In this document: positions 32,101 to 41,345 of the stretch, piece by piece
Layout: each line of letters begins with the position of its first letter
Numbering within the stretch: position 1 is the first letter of the stretch
DNA from: Ensifer sp. WSM1721
GTDB lineage: Bacteria > Pseudomonadota > Alphaproteobacteria > Rhizobiales > Rhizobiaceae
NCBI RefSeq assembly: GCF_000513895.2
Contig: NZ_CP165782.1
Coordinates: 2,805,501 to 2,869,500, forward strand
DNA: 64,000 nt
Reading direction: 5' to 3'
The notes under the pieces: generated by a model
Databases searched by the model: none
What the model saw: only the letters and a program-made list of their open reading frames with translations
What the model was told of the DNA's origin: nothing
Translations under genes and position numbers: made by a program

Positions 32101-32203
32101 TGCATATGTCCTTAAATCGTACCCGATTTAAGGACATAAACATGCAGCCATTCAAAGTGCTACAGCGTCCTTTGTGCGTCTGAAAAGACGCACGGCGCTG
32201 TAG
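32101..32203 (+). repeat. RIME-like repeat, copy 4
   Basis: Same orientation and layout as copies 1-3 (tgcatatgtccttaaatcg ... gcgctgtag), ending two bases from the DUF533 stop. Copies 2 and 4 share the bases gatcagg just outside the right end. Confidence 0.82.
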
Positions 32204-32204
32204 A

Positions 32205-32909
32205 TCAGGCGGGAACCTTTGCCGCCGAAACCGTAGCCTCAATATGGTCGACCAGCGCATCGGCAAGCCCCAATCTTCCGGCGAGCAGATCGAGATAGCC
32301 GCGCTCCGCCCGGCTCTCCGGCTCGATCGCAAGACGCGATGCCGTGTAGAGTTCCACCCGCTCCTCCTCGGTCTTGGCGGCGGCGACGATGGCGTCGAGA
32401 TCGATCGGGTTGGAAAGCTCGGCTTCCAGGAAAGCCGCCGCATCCGCCGAAAGGCCGGAGACGGACAGCTTGTCCATGATGTGGCGGCGCTCGGCCTCGT
32501 CGATGTGGCCATCCGCCCGCGCGGCAGCGATCATCGCCCGAACGAGCACCAGTGCGAAGTCCTCGCTCAAGGCATGGGGTGCTGTGAAACCGGAATTGGC
32601 CGGCGGCGGCGGCAATTCGGCGAGCGGCTTTGAAGCGGGCTCCGCCGCCGGCGCCTGTCCGGCCTGATAGTTCTTGTAGGCCTGATATCCGAGACCGGCG
32701 ATCGCGGCGAGGCCGCCGAGGACGGCCGCATTGCCGGCAAGCTTGCGCCCCGACTTGGTACCGAGGAGGACAGCCGTAATCGCGCCCGTGGCGAGCGGAT
32801 TGTCCTTGGCGAGCTTCGTCACCTGATCCGCCCGGCCGCGGACGGTGCCGCCGGCGCCGGGTACCTGCGAACCCAGGAACTGGTCCAGCAATTTCTTCGC
32901 ATCGAACAT
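32205..32909 (-). CDS. DUF533 (TerB-like) protein
   Basis: 234 residues from ATG 32909 (AGGAG site). N-terminal FDAKKLLDQFLG, then a glycine/alanine-rich hydrophobic segment GNAAVLGGLAAIAGLGYQAY, a proline-rich spacer PLAELPPPPANSG, and a helical DUF533 domain with ARADGHIDEAERRHIMDKL, which recalls tellurite-resistance TerB folds. Probably inner-membrane associated. Function unknown; E. coli relative is YebE. Confidence 0.85.
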   Translation of the reverse strand: MFDAKKLLDQFLGSQVPGAGGTVRGRADQVTKLAKDNPLATGAITAVLLGTKSGRKLAGNAAVLGGLAAIAGLGYQAYKNYQAGQAPAAEPASKPLAELPPPPANSGFTAPHALSEDFALVLVRAMIAAARADGHIDEAERRHIMDKLSVSGLSADAAAFLEAELSNPIDLDAIVAAAKTEEERVELYTASRLAIEPESRAERGYLDLLAGRLGLADALVDHIEATVSAAKVPA

Positions 32910-33041
32910 CGGTCTTGCTCCTTTCGGTTCCACGCGCGATTGACATGCACGCGACTGTCGCTCCCCATGCCGCTCTTTTGTTGGCGGATTGAGACATAGG
33001 AACGTTGCGGCGGAAATACAAACTCGCGCCTGGAACGAAAA

Positions 33042-33060
33042 GGGCCGGGCAAGCCGGCCC
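33042..33060 (-). terminator. Intrinsic terminator of eda
   Basis: 7-bp stem gggccgg / ccggccc with loop gcaag, followed on the minus strand by TTTTCGTT. 27 bases past the stop. Confidence 0.8.
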
Positions 33061-33086
33061 TCACCTGCTCGCATTTTGCTGGCGCA

Positions 33087-33725
33087 TCAGCCTTTCAGCG
33101 CGAAGGCCTCGGCCGCAAGCCTGGTGATGCCGGCCCAATCGCCCTTGGCGACCAGATCCTTCGGAGCCACCCAGGAACCGCCGACGCAGACGACGTTCGG
33201 CAGCGAAAGATAGTCACGCGCGTTGGCAAGCGAGATGCCGCCGGTGGGGCAGAACAGGGTACCGGCAAGCGGCGAAGAGAGCGCCTTCAGATAGCCTGCG
33301 CCGCCGGCCTGCTCGGCCGGGAAGAATTTCATGACGTTGTAGCCCTCCTCACGCAGACCCATTACTTCGCTGGCCGTCGCCGCACCGGGAAGCAGCGGTA
33401 TCTGGTGGTCATTGGCGACGTCGATCAATTCCTGCGTGGTGCCGGGGCTCACGATGAACTCGGATCCGGCTTTTACCGCCTCTTCGAACTGGGCGGCGTT
33501 GAGGATGGTTCCCGCACCGGCAACCGCACCCTCGACTTCGGCCGCAACGGCGCGGATCGCCTCAAGCGCCGCCGGTGTCCTAAGCGTGATCTCGATCGCC
33601 TTCAATCCGCCGGCGACGAGCGCCCGCGCGAGCGGAACTGCGGTTGCCGCATCGTCGATCACCAGCACCGGCACCACCGGTTGCAGCTTGAGGATGGAAA
33701 GAAGCTTGTCGGTCTTCACGCTCAT
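33087..33725 (-). CDS. eda: 2-keto-3-deoxy-6-phosphogluconate aldolase
   Basis: 212 residues from ATG 33725. Splits KDPG to pyruvate and glyceraldehyde-3-phosphate, the last step of the Entner-Doudoroff pathway, the main glycolytic route of rhizobia. Signatures: [17 protein letters not shown] with the catalytic Glu, and [13 protein letters not shown] with the Schiff-base Lys. It is not next to edd or zwf and ends in its own terminator. Divergent from the CYTH gene. Confidence 0.95.
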   Translation of the reverse strand: MSVKTDKLLSILKLQPVVPVLVIDDAATAVPLARALVAGGLKAIEITLRTPAALEAIRAVAAEVEGAVAGAGTILNAAQFEEAVKAGSEFIVSPGTTQELIDVANDHQIPLLPGAATASEVMGLREEGYNVMKFFPAEQAGGAGYLKALSSPLAGTLFCPTGGISLANARDYLSLPNVVCVGGSWVAPKDLVAKGDWAGITRLAAEAFALKG

Positions 33726-33928
33726 GCCCGCTGTCCTTTTAAAACGATTGAATGCCGCACTTCGCATAGCCTCCCCGTCCGTCATTGTCGAGACCGAAAG
33801 CTGCCGTGCCGCGCCGGCGCCAATTGGAAGGAGACGATAAATGTCATCTGCGGCAACGAGATGGCTTGAGCCTCAGCCGCAATACGGTACTTTGATGGCC
33901 GTCGACCTCTTGAGATGGCAGGACATCC

Positions 33929-34402
33929 ATGGCGAAGGAGATTGAGCGCAAATTCCTGGTCGCTTCCAGCGGCTGGCGCGAGCATGCCGACGGCGGCACC
34001 AGGCTCCGGCAGGCCTATATCGTAACCATGGAGGACCGCTCGGTGCGCGTCCGCATCCATGGCAACAAACGGGCCCGCCTCACCATCAAGATCGGCAAAT
34101 CGGCGCTCGTGCGTCACGAATACGAATATGACCTGCCGATGGACGACGCCCGAGAGCTGCTGACGCAGGCGGTTGGGGTCGTCATCGAGAAGCGGCGGTA
34201 CCGCGTGCCGTACAAGGGCTTCACCTGGGAGGTCGACGTCTACGAGGGCGCGCTCGAAGGGCTGGTCGTCGCTGAAGTCGAGATGAAGCGGGAAACGGAC
34301 TTGCCCGCCTTGCCGCTCTGGCTCGGGCGCGAGATCACCGGCGACCGCCGTTATTCCAACCAGGCGCTTGCCACAGAGGGTCTCCTGGAAGCGCAATCAT
34401 GA
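33929..34402 (+). CDS. CYTH-domain phosphohydrolase
   Basis: 157 residues. The ExExK-type signature EIERKFLV is at residues 4-11, with alternating basic strand motifs SVRVRIHG, ARLTIKIGK and EKRRYRVPY that line the tunnel. CYTH enzymes act on triphosphates such as tripolyphosphate or thiamine triphosphate. Its stop overlaps the CHAD gene start by 4 bases (ATGA), a frequent pairing. Confidence 0.92.
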   Translation: MAKEIERKFLVASSGWREHADGGTRLRQAYIVTMEDRSVRVRIHGNKRARLTIKIGKSALVRHEYEYDLPMDDARELLTQAVGVVIEKRRYRVPYKGFTWEVDVYEGALEGLVVAEVEMKRETDLPALPLWLGREITGDRRYSNQALATEGLLEAQS

Positions 34403-35307
34403 CCTATGCGCTCGATCCGGGTCGGCCTTTCACCGAGGACTTCCGCGCCGTCGGAGCGGAACAGATCGAGCGTGCGGTGGCTGTGCTGCGGGAAAAGCCG
34501 GCGGGCGTGCACGAGGCGATCCACGACGCTCGCAAGAGCTTCAAACGCCTGCGCTCGCTCTATCGGCTCGTCGCCGCCGATGCACCGGATTTCCAGCCGC
34601 AGGAAAACGCCCGCATCCGCGACATGGCGCGGAATCTGTCGACCGTCCGCGACGCAGCCGCTCTTGTCGAGAACGCCAATTATCTGCGCCTGCACGCAGC
34701 AAGCGAAGAGCAGCAGGTCGCGCTAGACAAGGTCTGCTCGATCCTGACGGCGCGCCGTGACCAGATTGCGACAAGCGAAACCGACCTCAACGGCAAGATC
34801 GACGTGACCATCGTCAATTGCGAACAGGCACTTGCGGCCCTCGCTCACGTTTCCTTCGACGACGGACGGCGCAAGTCCGCGGCCCGGCTGGAGAAGGGTT
34901 GGCGAAAAACATTGAGGCGGGCCGCACGCGCCAGATGCGCCTGCGAAACAAGCACCGATAGCACGGCCTTTCATGAACTGCGCAAGCGTGTCCAGGACTA
35001 TCGAATGCAATTGGCCTTGCTGCGCTCGGCGTGGCCTTCGGCGATGCAGGCAAAGAGGGAGGACGCGAAGGAACTCATCGATGTGCTCGGCCATTTGAAC
35101 GACCTTTCGACGATGACGTCGCTCGTCAACGAGCAACCGGAGATCGCCGGCGACAGCCAGAACCAGGCGCATCTCCTCTCCGCCGTCATCGCCCGTCAGG
35201 AGGAACTGCGGAGGGAAGTCCTGCAACGGGCAGAGGCGGTGCTCCTTGACGATCCGGAGAGCGAGAGCCGCACAGTCGCGCTGCTCTGGCTCGAGGCCGG
35301 AAGGTAG
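34399..35307 (+). CDS. CHAD-domain protein
   Basis: 302 residues. All helical, with paired conserved His/Lys segments VHEAIHDARKSFKRLRSLYR and FHELRKRVQDYRMQLALL, the marks of CHAD (conserved histidine alpha-helical domain). CHAD proteins bind polyphosphate and are found with CYTH partners, as here. Cytoplasmic; likely targets polyphosphate granules. Confidence 0.92.
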   Translation: MTYALDPGRPFTEDFRAVGAEQIERAVAVLREKPAGVHEAIHDARKSFKRLRSLYRLVAADAPDFQPQENARIRDMARNLSTVRDAAALVENANYLRLHAASEEQQVALDKVCSILTARRDQIATSETDLNGKIDVTIVNCEQALAALAHVSFDDGRRKSAARLEKGWRKTLRRAARARCACETSTDSTAFHELRKRVQDYRMQLALLRSAWPSAMQAKREDAKELIDVLGHLNDLSTMTSLVNEQPEIAGDSQNQAHLLSAVIARQEELRREVLQRAEAVLLDDPESESRTVALLWLEAGR

Positions 35308-35382
35308 AGCCCCGGAGGGGCGGTCGCCAGCGCGATTCGTCGCAATTGCGCACGAGGCCCGAAAGCTGTATTTGCGTGCCGC

Positions 35383-36339
35383 ATGACCGACATGCTGACG
35401 ACACCGCGCTCCAAACCAGGCCAAGAGACGCGAGGCCAATTTCTGGTGGCTGCGCTCTATCATTTCGTTTCCTTCCCGCGTTTCGCCGATTTCCGTGAGC
35501 CGCTGCAGGCTGCCTGCGACGCGAACGGCGTGAAGGGAACGCTGCTTCTCGCCCATGAGGGCATCAACGGTACGATCGCGGGCAAGGATGAAGGCATTGC
35601 GGCGGTCCTTGCCTTCCTGCGCGCACAGCCGGAATTCGCCGGCCTCGAACACAAGGAGAGCCGGGCCTCCACCATGCCCTTCCTGCGCATGAAGGTGCGG
35701 CTGAAGAAGGAGATCGTCACCATGGGCGTCGAGAACATCGACCCCAACAAGGTGGTCGGCACCTATGTGGAGCCGAAGGACTGGAACGCGCTGATCTCGG
35801 ATCCGGACACGCTGGTGATCGACACACGCAATGACTACGAGACGGCAATTGGCCTCTTTCGCGGCGCGGTCGACCCGAAGACCAAGACCTTCCGCGAATT
35901 CCCCGACTGGGTGCGCAACAATACGGGCCTCAACAACAGGCCGAAGATTGCCATGTACTGCACCGGCGGTATCCGCTGCGAGAAGGCGACCGCCTTCATG
36001 AAGGAGCAGGGCTTCGAGGAGGTCTATCACTTGAAAGGCGGCATCCTCAAATATCTGGAGCAGGTCCCGCCGGAAGAGAGCCTCTGGGACGGCGCCTGCT
36101 TCGTCTTCGACGAGCGCGTGTCGGTAACCCACGGGCTCAAGGAAGGCGACCATACTCTCTGCCACGCATGCCGGCAGCCGCTGACGCAGGAAGACCTCCT
36201 GTCGCCCCTGCACGAGGAAGGCGTCTCCTGCGTGCACTGCCACGACACGCGCACGGAAGAGGACCGCGAGCGCTACCGCGAACGGCAGCGGCAGATCACG
36301 CTGGCAAAGAAGCGCGGCGAACGGCATCTCGGAAGCTAA
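35383..36339 (+). CDS. trhO: tRNA uridine(34) hydroxylase TrhO (rhodanese family)
   Basis: 318 residues. N-terminal acylphosphatase-like domain ([28 protein letters not shown]), central rhodanese domain with the active-site loop [13 protein letters not shown], and a C-terminal Cys-rich tail ([14 protein letters not shown]) that probably binds zinc. TrhO (YceA) hydroxylates U34 of several tRNAs without a cofactor other than O2. Start at ATG 35383; ATG 35392 is equally possible. Confidence 0.92.
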   Translation: MTDMLTTPRSKPGQETRGQFLVAALYHFVSFPRFADFREPLQAACDANGVKGTLLLAHEGINGTIAGKDEGIAAVLAFLRAQPEFAGLEHKESRASTMPFLRMKVRLKKEIVTMGVENIDPNKVVGTYVEPKDWNALISDPDTLVIDTRNDYETAIGLFRGAVDPKTKTFREFPDWVRNNTGLNNRPKIAMYCTGGIRCEKATAFMKEQGFEEVYHLKGGILKYLEQVPPEESLWDGACFVFDERVSVTHGLKEGDHTLCHACRQPLTQEDLLSPLHEEGVSCVHCHDTRTEEDRERYRERQRQITLAKKRGERHLGS

Positions 36340-36364
36340 GGCGGCTGGATACCTCCCGCGCCGA

Positions 36365-36772
36365 TCAGCCCGGCAACGCCTCGTACTCGTCCACGCAATG
36401 GGCCGGTCGGTCCCAGTGCGGGCGACTGCGGGTAAAGACCGCATTGGTCGGCTCGAACGTCGAGGTGTCGTCAAGCGTGCCGGCATAGACGGTCCAGCGG
36501 TCGTCGCCGGGCGGGCCGGAGCCGAAGATCTGGCTGCCGCAGGTGGGGCAGAAATACCTGATAGAGGCCTTACCGTTTTCGGCGAGCTTCTCGTAAGCGC
36601 AGAGCTCACCGGTGACGTCGACGTCGGCGCGCGAGAACATCATGTAACAGCAATGACCGGTACCCGTGGCCCGCTGGCAATCCCGGCAATGGCAGAAGCC
36701 GGAATAAAGCGGTGGCCGTTTCACCTCATAACGCACTGCGCCGCACAGGCATCCACCCTTCATGCCGCTCAT
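36365..36772 (-). CDS. GFA-family (glutathione-dependent formaldehyde-activating-like) protein
   Basis: 135 residues with AGGAGGAG upstream. Zinc-binding motifs of the GFA fold: GGCLCGAVRYE, CHCRDCQRATG and FCPTCGSQIFG. The founding member (Gfa) speeds formation of S-hydroxymethylglutathione, though most homologues have unknown roles. It is convergent with trhO. Confidence 0.88.
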   Translation of the reverse strand: MSGMKGGCLCGAVRYEVKRPPLYSGFCHCRDCQRATGTGHCCYMMFSRADVDVTGELCAYEKLAENGKASIRYFCPTCGSQIFGSGPPGDDRWTVYAGTLDDTSTFEPTNAVFTRSRPHWDRPAHCVDEYEALPG

Positions 36773-36831
36773 GTCAGCTCCTCCTCGAACTGCCCGGAGG
36801 ATAGCGAAGCGGCTCTCGCCGTCAAAGAAAA

Positions 36832-36859
36832 ACCGCGCACCGAGGCTGCGGCGCGCGGT
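36832..36859 (-). terminator. Intrinsic terminator of metNIQ
   Basis: 7-bp stem accgcgc / gcgcggt followed on the minus strand by TTTTTCTTTG. 25 bases past the metQ stop. Confidence 0.78.
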
Positions 36860-36883
36860 CCATGTCCTCGCTCACAGGTAGGC

Positions 36884-37660
36884 TTACCAGCTCGGGATGA
36901 GCGCACCCTTGAAAGTTTCGTTAATAAACGTCTTGACCGTTTCGTCGTGATAGGATTCGACGAGCGTCTTCACCCAAGGCGCGTCCTTGTCCGCGGCGCG
37001 CACCGCAATGACGTTGGCGTAGGGAGACTTCTCGCCTTCGATAGCGATGGCGTCTTCCTTTGGATGAAGGTCAGCCTCGAGCGCGTAGTTGGTGTTGATC
37101 ACGGCCGCGTCGACGTCGGCCAACGAGCGCGGAAGCTGGGCCGCATCGAGCTCGGCGAACTGGATGTTCTTCGGATTTTCCGTGACGTCGGCCGGGGTGG
37201 CCTTCAATCCGGCATCCGGATTGACCTTGATGAGGCCCTTCGACGCGAGAACCAGGAGCGCGCGACCGCCATTGGTGGGGTCGTTCGGAATGGCGATCGT
37301 CGCGCCATCCTTGAGCTCATCGAGGCTCTTCACCTTGTTCGAATAGACGCCCATCGGCGTGGTGATGGTCAGGCCAACGCTGACGATCTCGTAGCCCCGG
37401 TCGGCGATCTGGTTGTCGAGATAGGGCTGATGCTGGAAGGAATTGGCATTGAGCTCGCCATCGGCGAGTGCCTGGTTCGGAACAACATAATCGGAGAATT
37501 CGAGGATCTCGATGTCGAGGCCCTTGGGAGCGGCGACTTCCTTCACCTTCTCCATGATCTGCGCATGTTCACCCGGGGTTACGCCGACCTTGATCGTCTC
37601 TGCAAGCGCCGTACCGGCACCAAGGGCGGCGAATGCCGCCGCTAGAATGAGCTTCTTCAT
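36884..37660 (-). CDS. metQ: Methionine ABC transporter substrate-binding protein
   Basis: 258 residues with a Sec signal peptide (KKLILAAAFAALGAGTALA). NlpA/MetQ features: TIKVGVTPGEHAQIMEKV, DYVVPNQALADGELNANSF, FQHQPYL and IPNDPTNGGRAL. The usual lipobox Cys is not present at the cleavage site (TALAE), so it is more likely a soluble periplasmic protein than a lipoprotein. Third gene of metN-metI-metQ, with AAGGAGATATCC before the ATG. Confidence 0.94.
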   Translation of the reverse strand: MKKLILAAAFAALGAGTALAETIKVGVTPGEHAQIMEKVKEVAAPKGLDIEILEFSDYVVPNQALADGELNANSFQHQPYLDNQIADRGYEIVSVGLTITTPMGVYSNKVKSLDELKDGATIAIPNDPTNGGRALLVLASKGLIKVNPDAGLKATPADVTENPKNIQFAELDAAQLPRSLADVDAAVINTNYALEADLHPKEDAIAIEGEKSPYANVIAVRAADKDAPWVKTLVESYHDETVKTFINETFKGALIPSW

Positions 37661-37696
37661 GGATATCTCCTTGTCGCTGTTGGTGTCTTGGAAGGA

Positions 37697-38362
37697 TCAG
37701 GTCTTGCGGCTGCGCTTATCGAAGCGGCGTGCCAGCCGGTCGCCGGCGCTCTGCACGAGTTGTACCAGCACGACGAGCACCACGACCACGATGAGCATCA
37801 CGTCCGGCCTGAAGCGCTGATAACCGTATCGGATGCCGAGGTCGCCAAGGCCGCCGCCGCCGACGGCGCCGACCATCGCCGAATAGCCGATCAAGCTGAC
37901 GAGAGTCATGGTGAGTGCCAAGGTCAGCGCCGGCCGGGCCTCGGCAAGCAGCACCTTGAAGACGATCTGCATCGGGGTGGCGCCCATGGCGCGTGCCGCC
38001 TCGATCAGCCCCTTGTCGATATCGCGGATCGCCGCCTCGACGAGACGCGCGAAGAAGGGAATAGTCGCAATCGTCAGGGGCACGATCGCCGCCTTGGTGC
38101 CGATCGAGGTGCCGGTGACGAGGCGCGTGAAGGGAATGATCGCGACGACGAGAATGATGAAAGGCGTCGAACGCGTGGCGTTGACCAACAGGCCAACGAT
38201 CCGGTTGACGTTGGGCGCCGGAAACAGCTCGCCCCTGCCGCTGGTCGCGAGGAAGATGCCGATCGGAAGGCCGATCAGCGAACCGATGAGACCGGCGATC
38301 GCCACCATGCGCAGCGTGTCGAGCGTGGCCTTGCCGATAAGCATGAGAAGATCAGGCGACAT
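37697..38362 (-). CDS. metI: Methionine ABC transporter permease
   Basis: 221 residues from ATG 38362, overlapping the metN stop by 11 bases. Five membrane helices; the ABC permease EAA loop reads [19 protein letters not shown]. Together with MetN and MetQ it imports D- and L-methionine. Confidence 0.95.
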   Translation of the reverse strand: MSPDLLMLIGKATLDTLRMVAIAGLIGSLIGLPIGIFLATSGRGELFPAPNVNRIVGLLVNATRSTPFIILVVAIIPFTRLVTGTSIGTKAAIVPLTIATIPFFARLVEAAIRDIDKGLIEAARAMGATPMQIVFKVLLAEARPALTLALTMTLVSLIGYSAMVGAVGGGGLGDLGIRYGYQRFRPDVMLIVVVVLVVLVQLVQSAGDRLARRFDKRSRKT

Positions 38363-39431
38363 AGCCGAGCACCTCCGTGACCAGTCCGTTCTCGGCGAAG
38401 AAGCGCTCGGCCTTCCCGGCGGTTTCGGCGTCGGCGCCATAGGCGACGACGAGCGAGCCATAGGGCTTGCCGCCGATTTCGTCGATGGTGCCGGCGATGA
38501 TGTTGACCTCGGCGCCGATCGTTTGGATGAGCTGCGAGATTAGGGGCCGCTCAGCCGCCGCGCCGAAGAAGGTAAGACGCACGACGACACGGTCGCCGGC
38601 AGCCGCCGCGGACTTCAGGCCCCTGGCGACCGCTTCCGGCAGCCTCGAGCCCGGAAGGCCGGAGAGAAGCGCTCGCGTCGTCTCGTGTTTGGGATGGGTG
38701 AAGACATCGAAGGTCCGGCCGCGCTCGACGATCTCGCCCTTGTCGATCACCGCCACATCGGAGGTGACGGCTTTCACGACCTCCATCTCATGGGTGATGA
38801 GCAGAACGGTGAGGCCCAGCTCCGCATTGATCCGCTTCAGAAGCTCGAGGATCGACTGCGTCGTTTCCGGATCGAGCGCCGAGGTCGCCTCGTCGGAGAG
38901 CAGGAGCTTGGGCTCCGTGGCAAGCGCCCGGGCAACGCCGATACGCTGTTTCTGGCCGCCGGAAAGCTCGGCCGGATAGCGACCATGCTTGTCGGCGAGG
39001 CCGACGAGATCGAGGAGCGGCCGCACGCGCTGCTCGATCGCCCGCCGATCCATGCCGGCGATCTCCAGCGGCAGCGCGACATTGCCGAACACGGTGCGCG
39101 AGGAAAGCAGATTGAAGTGCTGGAAGATCATGCCCACCGAGCGGCGCAAATCGCGCAAGCCCGCCTCGTCGAGAGCGCCGACATCGACGCCGTCCACGAG
39201 CACCTTGCCGCTCGAGGGCTTTTCGAGACCGTTGACCAACCGGATCAGCGTCGACTTACCGGCGCCCGAACGGCCGATGATGCCGGTGATCGAGCCGCGC
39301 GCGACGGTCAGGCTGACATTGTCGAGCGCGGTGAAGGCCGCATTTCCATCGGACGCCTGGAAGCGTTTGGAAACGGCATCGAAGACGACGGACGCATCTT
39401 CGGGGGAAATGTCGGAAAGAGGAATGGTCAT
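38352..39431 (-). CDS. metN: Methionine ABC transporter ATP-binding protein
   Basis: 359 residues. Walker [19 protein letters not shown], signature [15 protein letters not shown], Walker [13 protein letters not shown], and the C-terminal NIL domain ([19 protein letters not shown]) that binds methionine and inhibits transport. First gene of the operon. The 335 bases upstream contain no SAM-II riboswitch that I can recognise. Confidence 0.95.
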   Translation of the reverse strand: MTIPLSDISPEDASVVFDAVSKRFQASDGNAAFTALDNVSLTVARGSITGIIGRSGAGKSTLIRLVNGLEKPSSGKVLVDGVDVGALDEAGLRDLRRSVGMIFQHFNLLSSRTVFGNVALPLEIAGMDRRAIEQRVRPLLDLVGLADKHGRYPAELSGGQKQRIGVARALATEPKLLLSDEATSALDPETTQSILELLKRINAELGLTVLLITHEMEVVKAVTSDVAVIDKGEIVERGRTFDVFTHPKHETTRALLSGLPGSRLPEAVARGLKSAAAAGDRVVVRLTFFGAAAERPLISQLIQTIGAEVNIIAGTIDEIGGKPYGSLVVAYGADAETAGKAERFFAENGLVTEVLGYVA

Positions 39432-39766
39432 TGTCCGGTCGCCCCCGAAAGAGGGATCTCAGCGATAGGAGGATACATGATGCTCTCGGATGTTCGAAAC
39501 TCTGGTCCCGGACGAATAGGCCGGGAGGGAAAGCGTGTCTGGTCAGGCCGACATTCGACAACGCATTCGGAACGGAGAGCAACTCTCTATCATCGGACGA
39601 CCCGTCGGTTCAACGCTCTGCGGCATCGCAGCCATGCCGCGCAACATGTGCTTCTTATCGCCGTCGAGAGTCCCGTTTCACAGGTACGTTTTTTCGAAGC
39701 CGCGGTGTTCAGCAAAAAAGTCTACTCTTTTTATGCAGAATGGTCGCGTCCGGAGAAGCGTCTGCT
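39432..39766. other. 335-base region upstream of metN
   Basis: Holds the metN promoter region and the end of the bglA unit. A small hairpin cccccgaaagaggg is near 39442. I looked for the SAM-II and SAM-I consensus and saw neither. Short ORFs here lack ribosome sites. Confidence 0.35.
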
Positions 39767-41143
39767 TCAGGCCGGCTTGTGATTGCCCTTGGGGAATTGC
39801 TCCGCCAGTTCCTTGTACCAGTGGCCGCTCTTCTTGATGGTGCGGACCTGCGTTTCATAGTCGACGTGCACGATGCCGAAGCGCATCCTGTAGCCTTCCG
39901 CCCATTCGAAATTGTCCATCAGGCTCCAGGCGAAATAGCCGCGCATCGGATAGCCCTTGGCGATGAGGTCCGCGGTCACCGAGAGATGGTCGGAGATGTA
40001 GTCGAGCCGCGGCTGGTCGTCGATGGCGCCTTTCTCGACGCCCATGTTGTAGCAGGCGCCGTTCTCGGTGATGTAGCAATCGGGCAGCTTGTAGCGGGCG
40101 TTGAGCGTCTCGACCAATGTGCCGAGGGCAGGCGCATAGACTTCCCAGCCGATATCCGTCTTCACGTCGCTGACGGGCTTGGCGTTGATCGTTGCCGGAT
40201 ACTCGGCACCCGCGGCCGGATCGTGCGAGACCCGCATCGGCGTGTAATAGTTGAGGCCCCACCAGTCGAGCGGCTGGGCGATCGTCGCCATATCGCCGTC
40301 CTCGATGAGTGGCATGCGGGACCCGAGCGCCGAAAGGAAGCCTTCCGGATACTCGCCCTTGAAGATCGGGCCGAAGAAGACGCCGTTGTGAAAATCGAAG
40401 GCGCGCTCGGCGGCGGCCTTGTCCTTGGCACCATTGCTGCCGGGATAGACCGAATGGGCATTGATGACGATGCCTGTCGGCAGGTCCGCCCGCTCCGAGC
40501 GGATCGCCTCGACGCCGAGGCCATGGGCGAGATTGGTGAAGTGGAGCGCGGCGAGCGCCGCATCCATGTTGCGCTCACCCGGCGCATGAACTCCGTAGAG
40601 ATGGCCGAGCCAGACCGAGCACCAGGGCTCGTTGAAGGTTGCGACCGCATCGAGCCGGTCGCCCAGGCGGGCGATGACCGTCTTCGCATAGCGCTGAAAG
40701 GCATAGGCGGTCGTGCGCGCCGTCCAGCCGCCATCGCCCATAAGCGCCAGCGGCAGATCCCAGTGGTAAAGCGTCGCGAAGGCCTTGATGCCGCGGGCCT
40801 TCAAGCCATCAACGAGGCGGTCGTAGAAATCGAGCCCCTTCTCGTTGATGGGGCCCGTGCCTTCCGGGATGATGCGCGGCCAGGCGATCGAGAAGCGGTA
40901 GGCCTCGACGCCGAGATTCTTAATGAGATCGAGATCCTGTTCCAGCCGGTTGTAGTGGTCGCAGGCGATGTCGCCGTTGTGGCGCTCGTAAACACGGCCC
41001 GGCATGTTGGAGAAGGCGTCCCAGATCGACGGCTTGCGCCCATCCGCCTTGCTGGCGCCCTCGATCTGGAAGGATGCGGTGGCAACGCCGAAAACAAAAT
41101 CGCCGGGAAAGCGCTCTGCCAGTTTCTTGGCTTCGATCATCAT
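39767..41143 (-). CDS. GH1 beta-glucosidase
   Basis: 458 residues. Glycoside hydrolase family 1: N-terminal FVFGVATASFQIEG, acid/base Glu in VATFNEPWC, nucleophile Glu in CYITENGACY, and the C-terminal GYFAWSLMDNFEWAEGY. No signal peptide, so it acts on imported glucosides in the cytoplasm. First in a run of minus-strand sugar genes but without a transporter next to it. Confidence 0.93.
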   Translation of the reverse strand: MMIEAKKLAERFPGDFVFGVATASFQIEGASKADGRKPSIWDAFSNMPGRVYERHNGDIACDHYNRLEQDLDLIKNLGVEAYRFSIAWPRIIPEGTGPINEKGLDFYDRLVDGLKARGIKAFATLYHWDLPLALMGDGGWTARTTAYAFQRYAKTVIARLGDRLDAVATFNEPWCSVWLGHLYGVHAPGERNMDAALAALHFTNLAHGLGVEAIRSERADLPTGIVINAHSVYPGSNGAKDKAAAERAFDFHNGVFFGPIFKGEYPEGFLSALGSRMPLIEDGDMATIAQPLDWWGLNYYTPMRVSHDPAAGAEYPATINAKPVSDVKTDIGWEVYAPALGTLVETLNARYKLPDCYITENGACYNMGVEKGAIDDQPRLDYISDHLSVTADLIAKGYPMRGYFAWSLMDNFEWAEGYRMRFGIVHVDYETQVRTIKKSGHWYKELAEQFPKGNHKPA

Positions 41144-41300
41144 TCAGCCCTCGTCGTCTGCGCAGCCGGTGCCGGAGGGGCTCGGCTGCATTGGATCGCA
41201 ATGGGAGAGCGGGGCACCGGGCAAAGGCGCCCTTCCGCGTCCTGCTCTCTTCTCGTGAGCGTGGCCTAAAGCCGCGACGGCAAATGTCAACCCCAATGAA

Positions 41301-41326
41301 AAAGGGCGAGGCTCACCTCGCCCTTT
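41301..41326 (-). terminator. Intrinsic terminator after the oxidoreductase gene
   Basis: Perfect 11-bp stem aaagggcgagg / cctcgcccttt with loop ctca, continuing into TT on the minus strand. 20 bases past the stop. Confidence 0.8.
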
Positions 41327-41345
41327 CAAGCCTTTCGGGCCTGGC

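Noticed and set aside
2233..32203. RIME copies as insertion sequences
   Set aside because: About 100 bases long, no ORF, no terminal transposase-type repeats; intergenic mosaic elements fit better.
34723..36609. 628-codon minus-strand ORF opposite CHAD and trhO
   Set aside because: Antisense to well-supported genes; no family features.
39432..39766. Possible SAM riboswitch upstream of metN
   Set aside because: Neither the SAM-II nor the SAM-I core sequence could be found on the minus strand.
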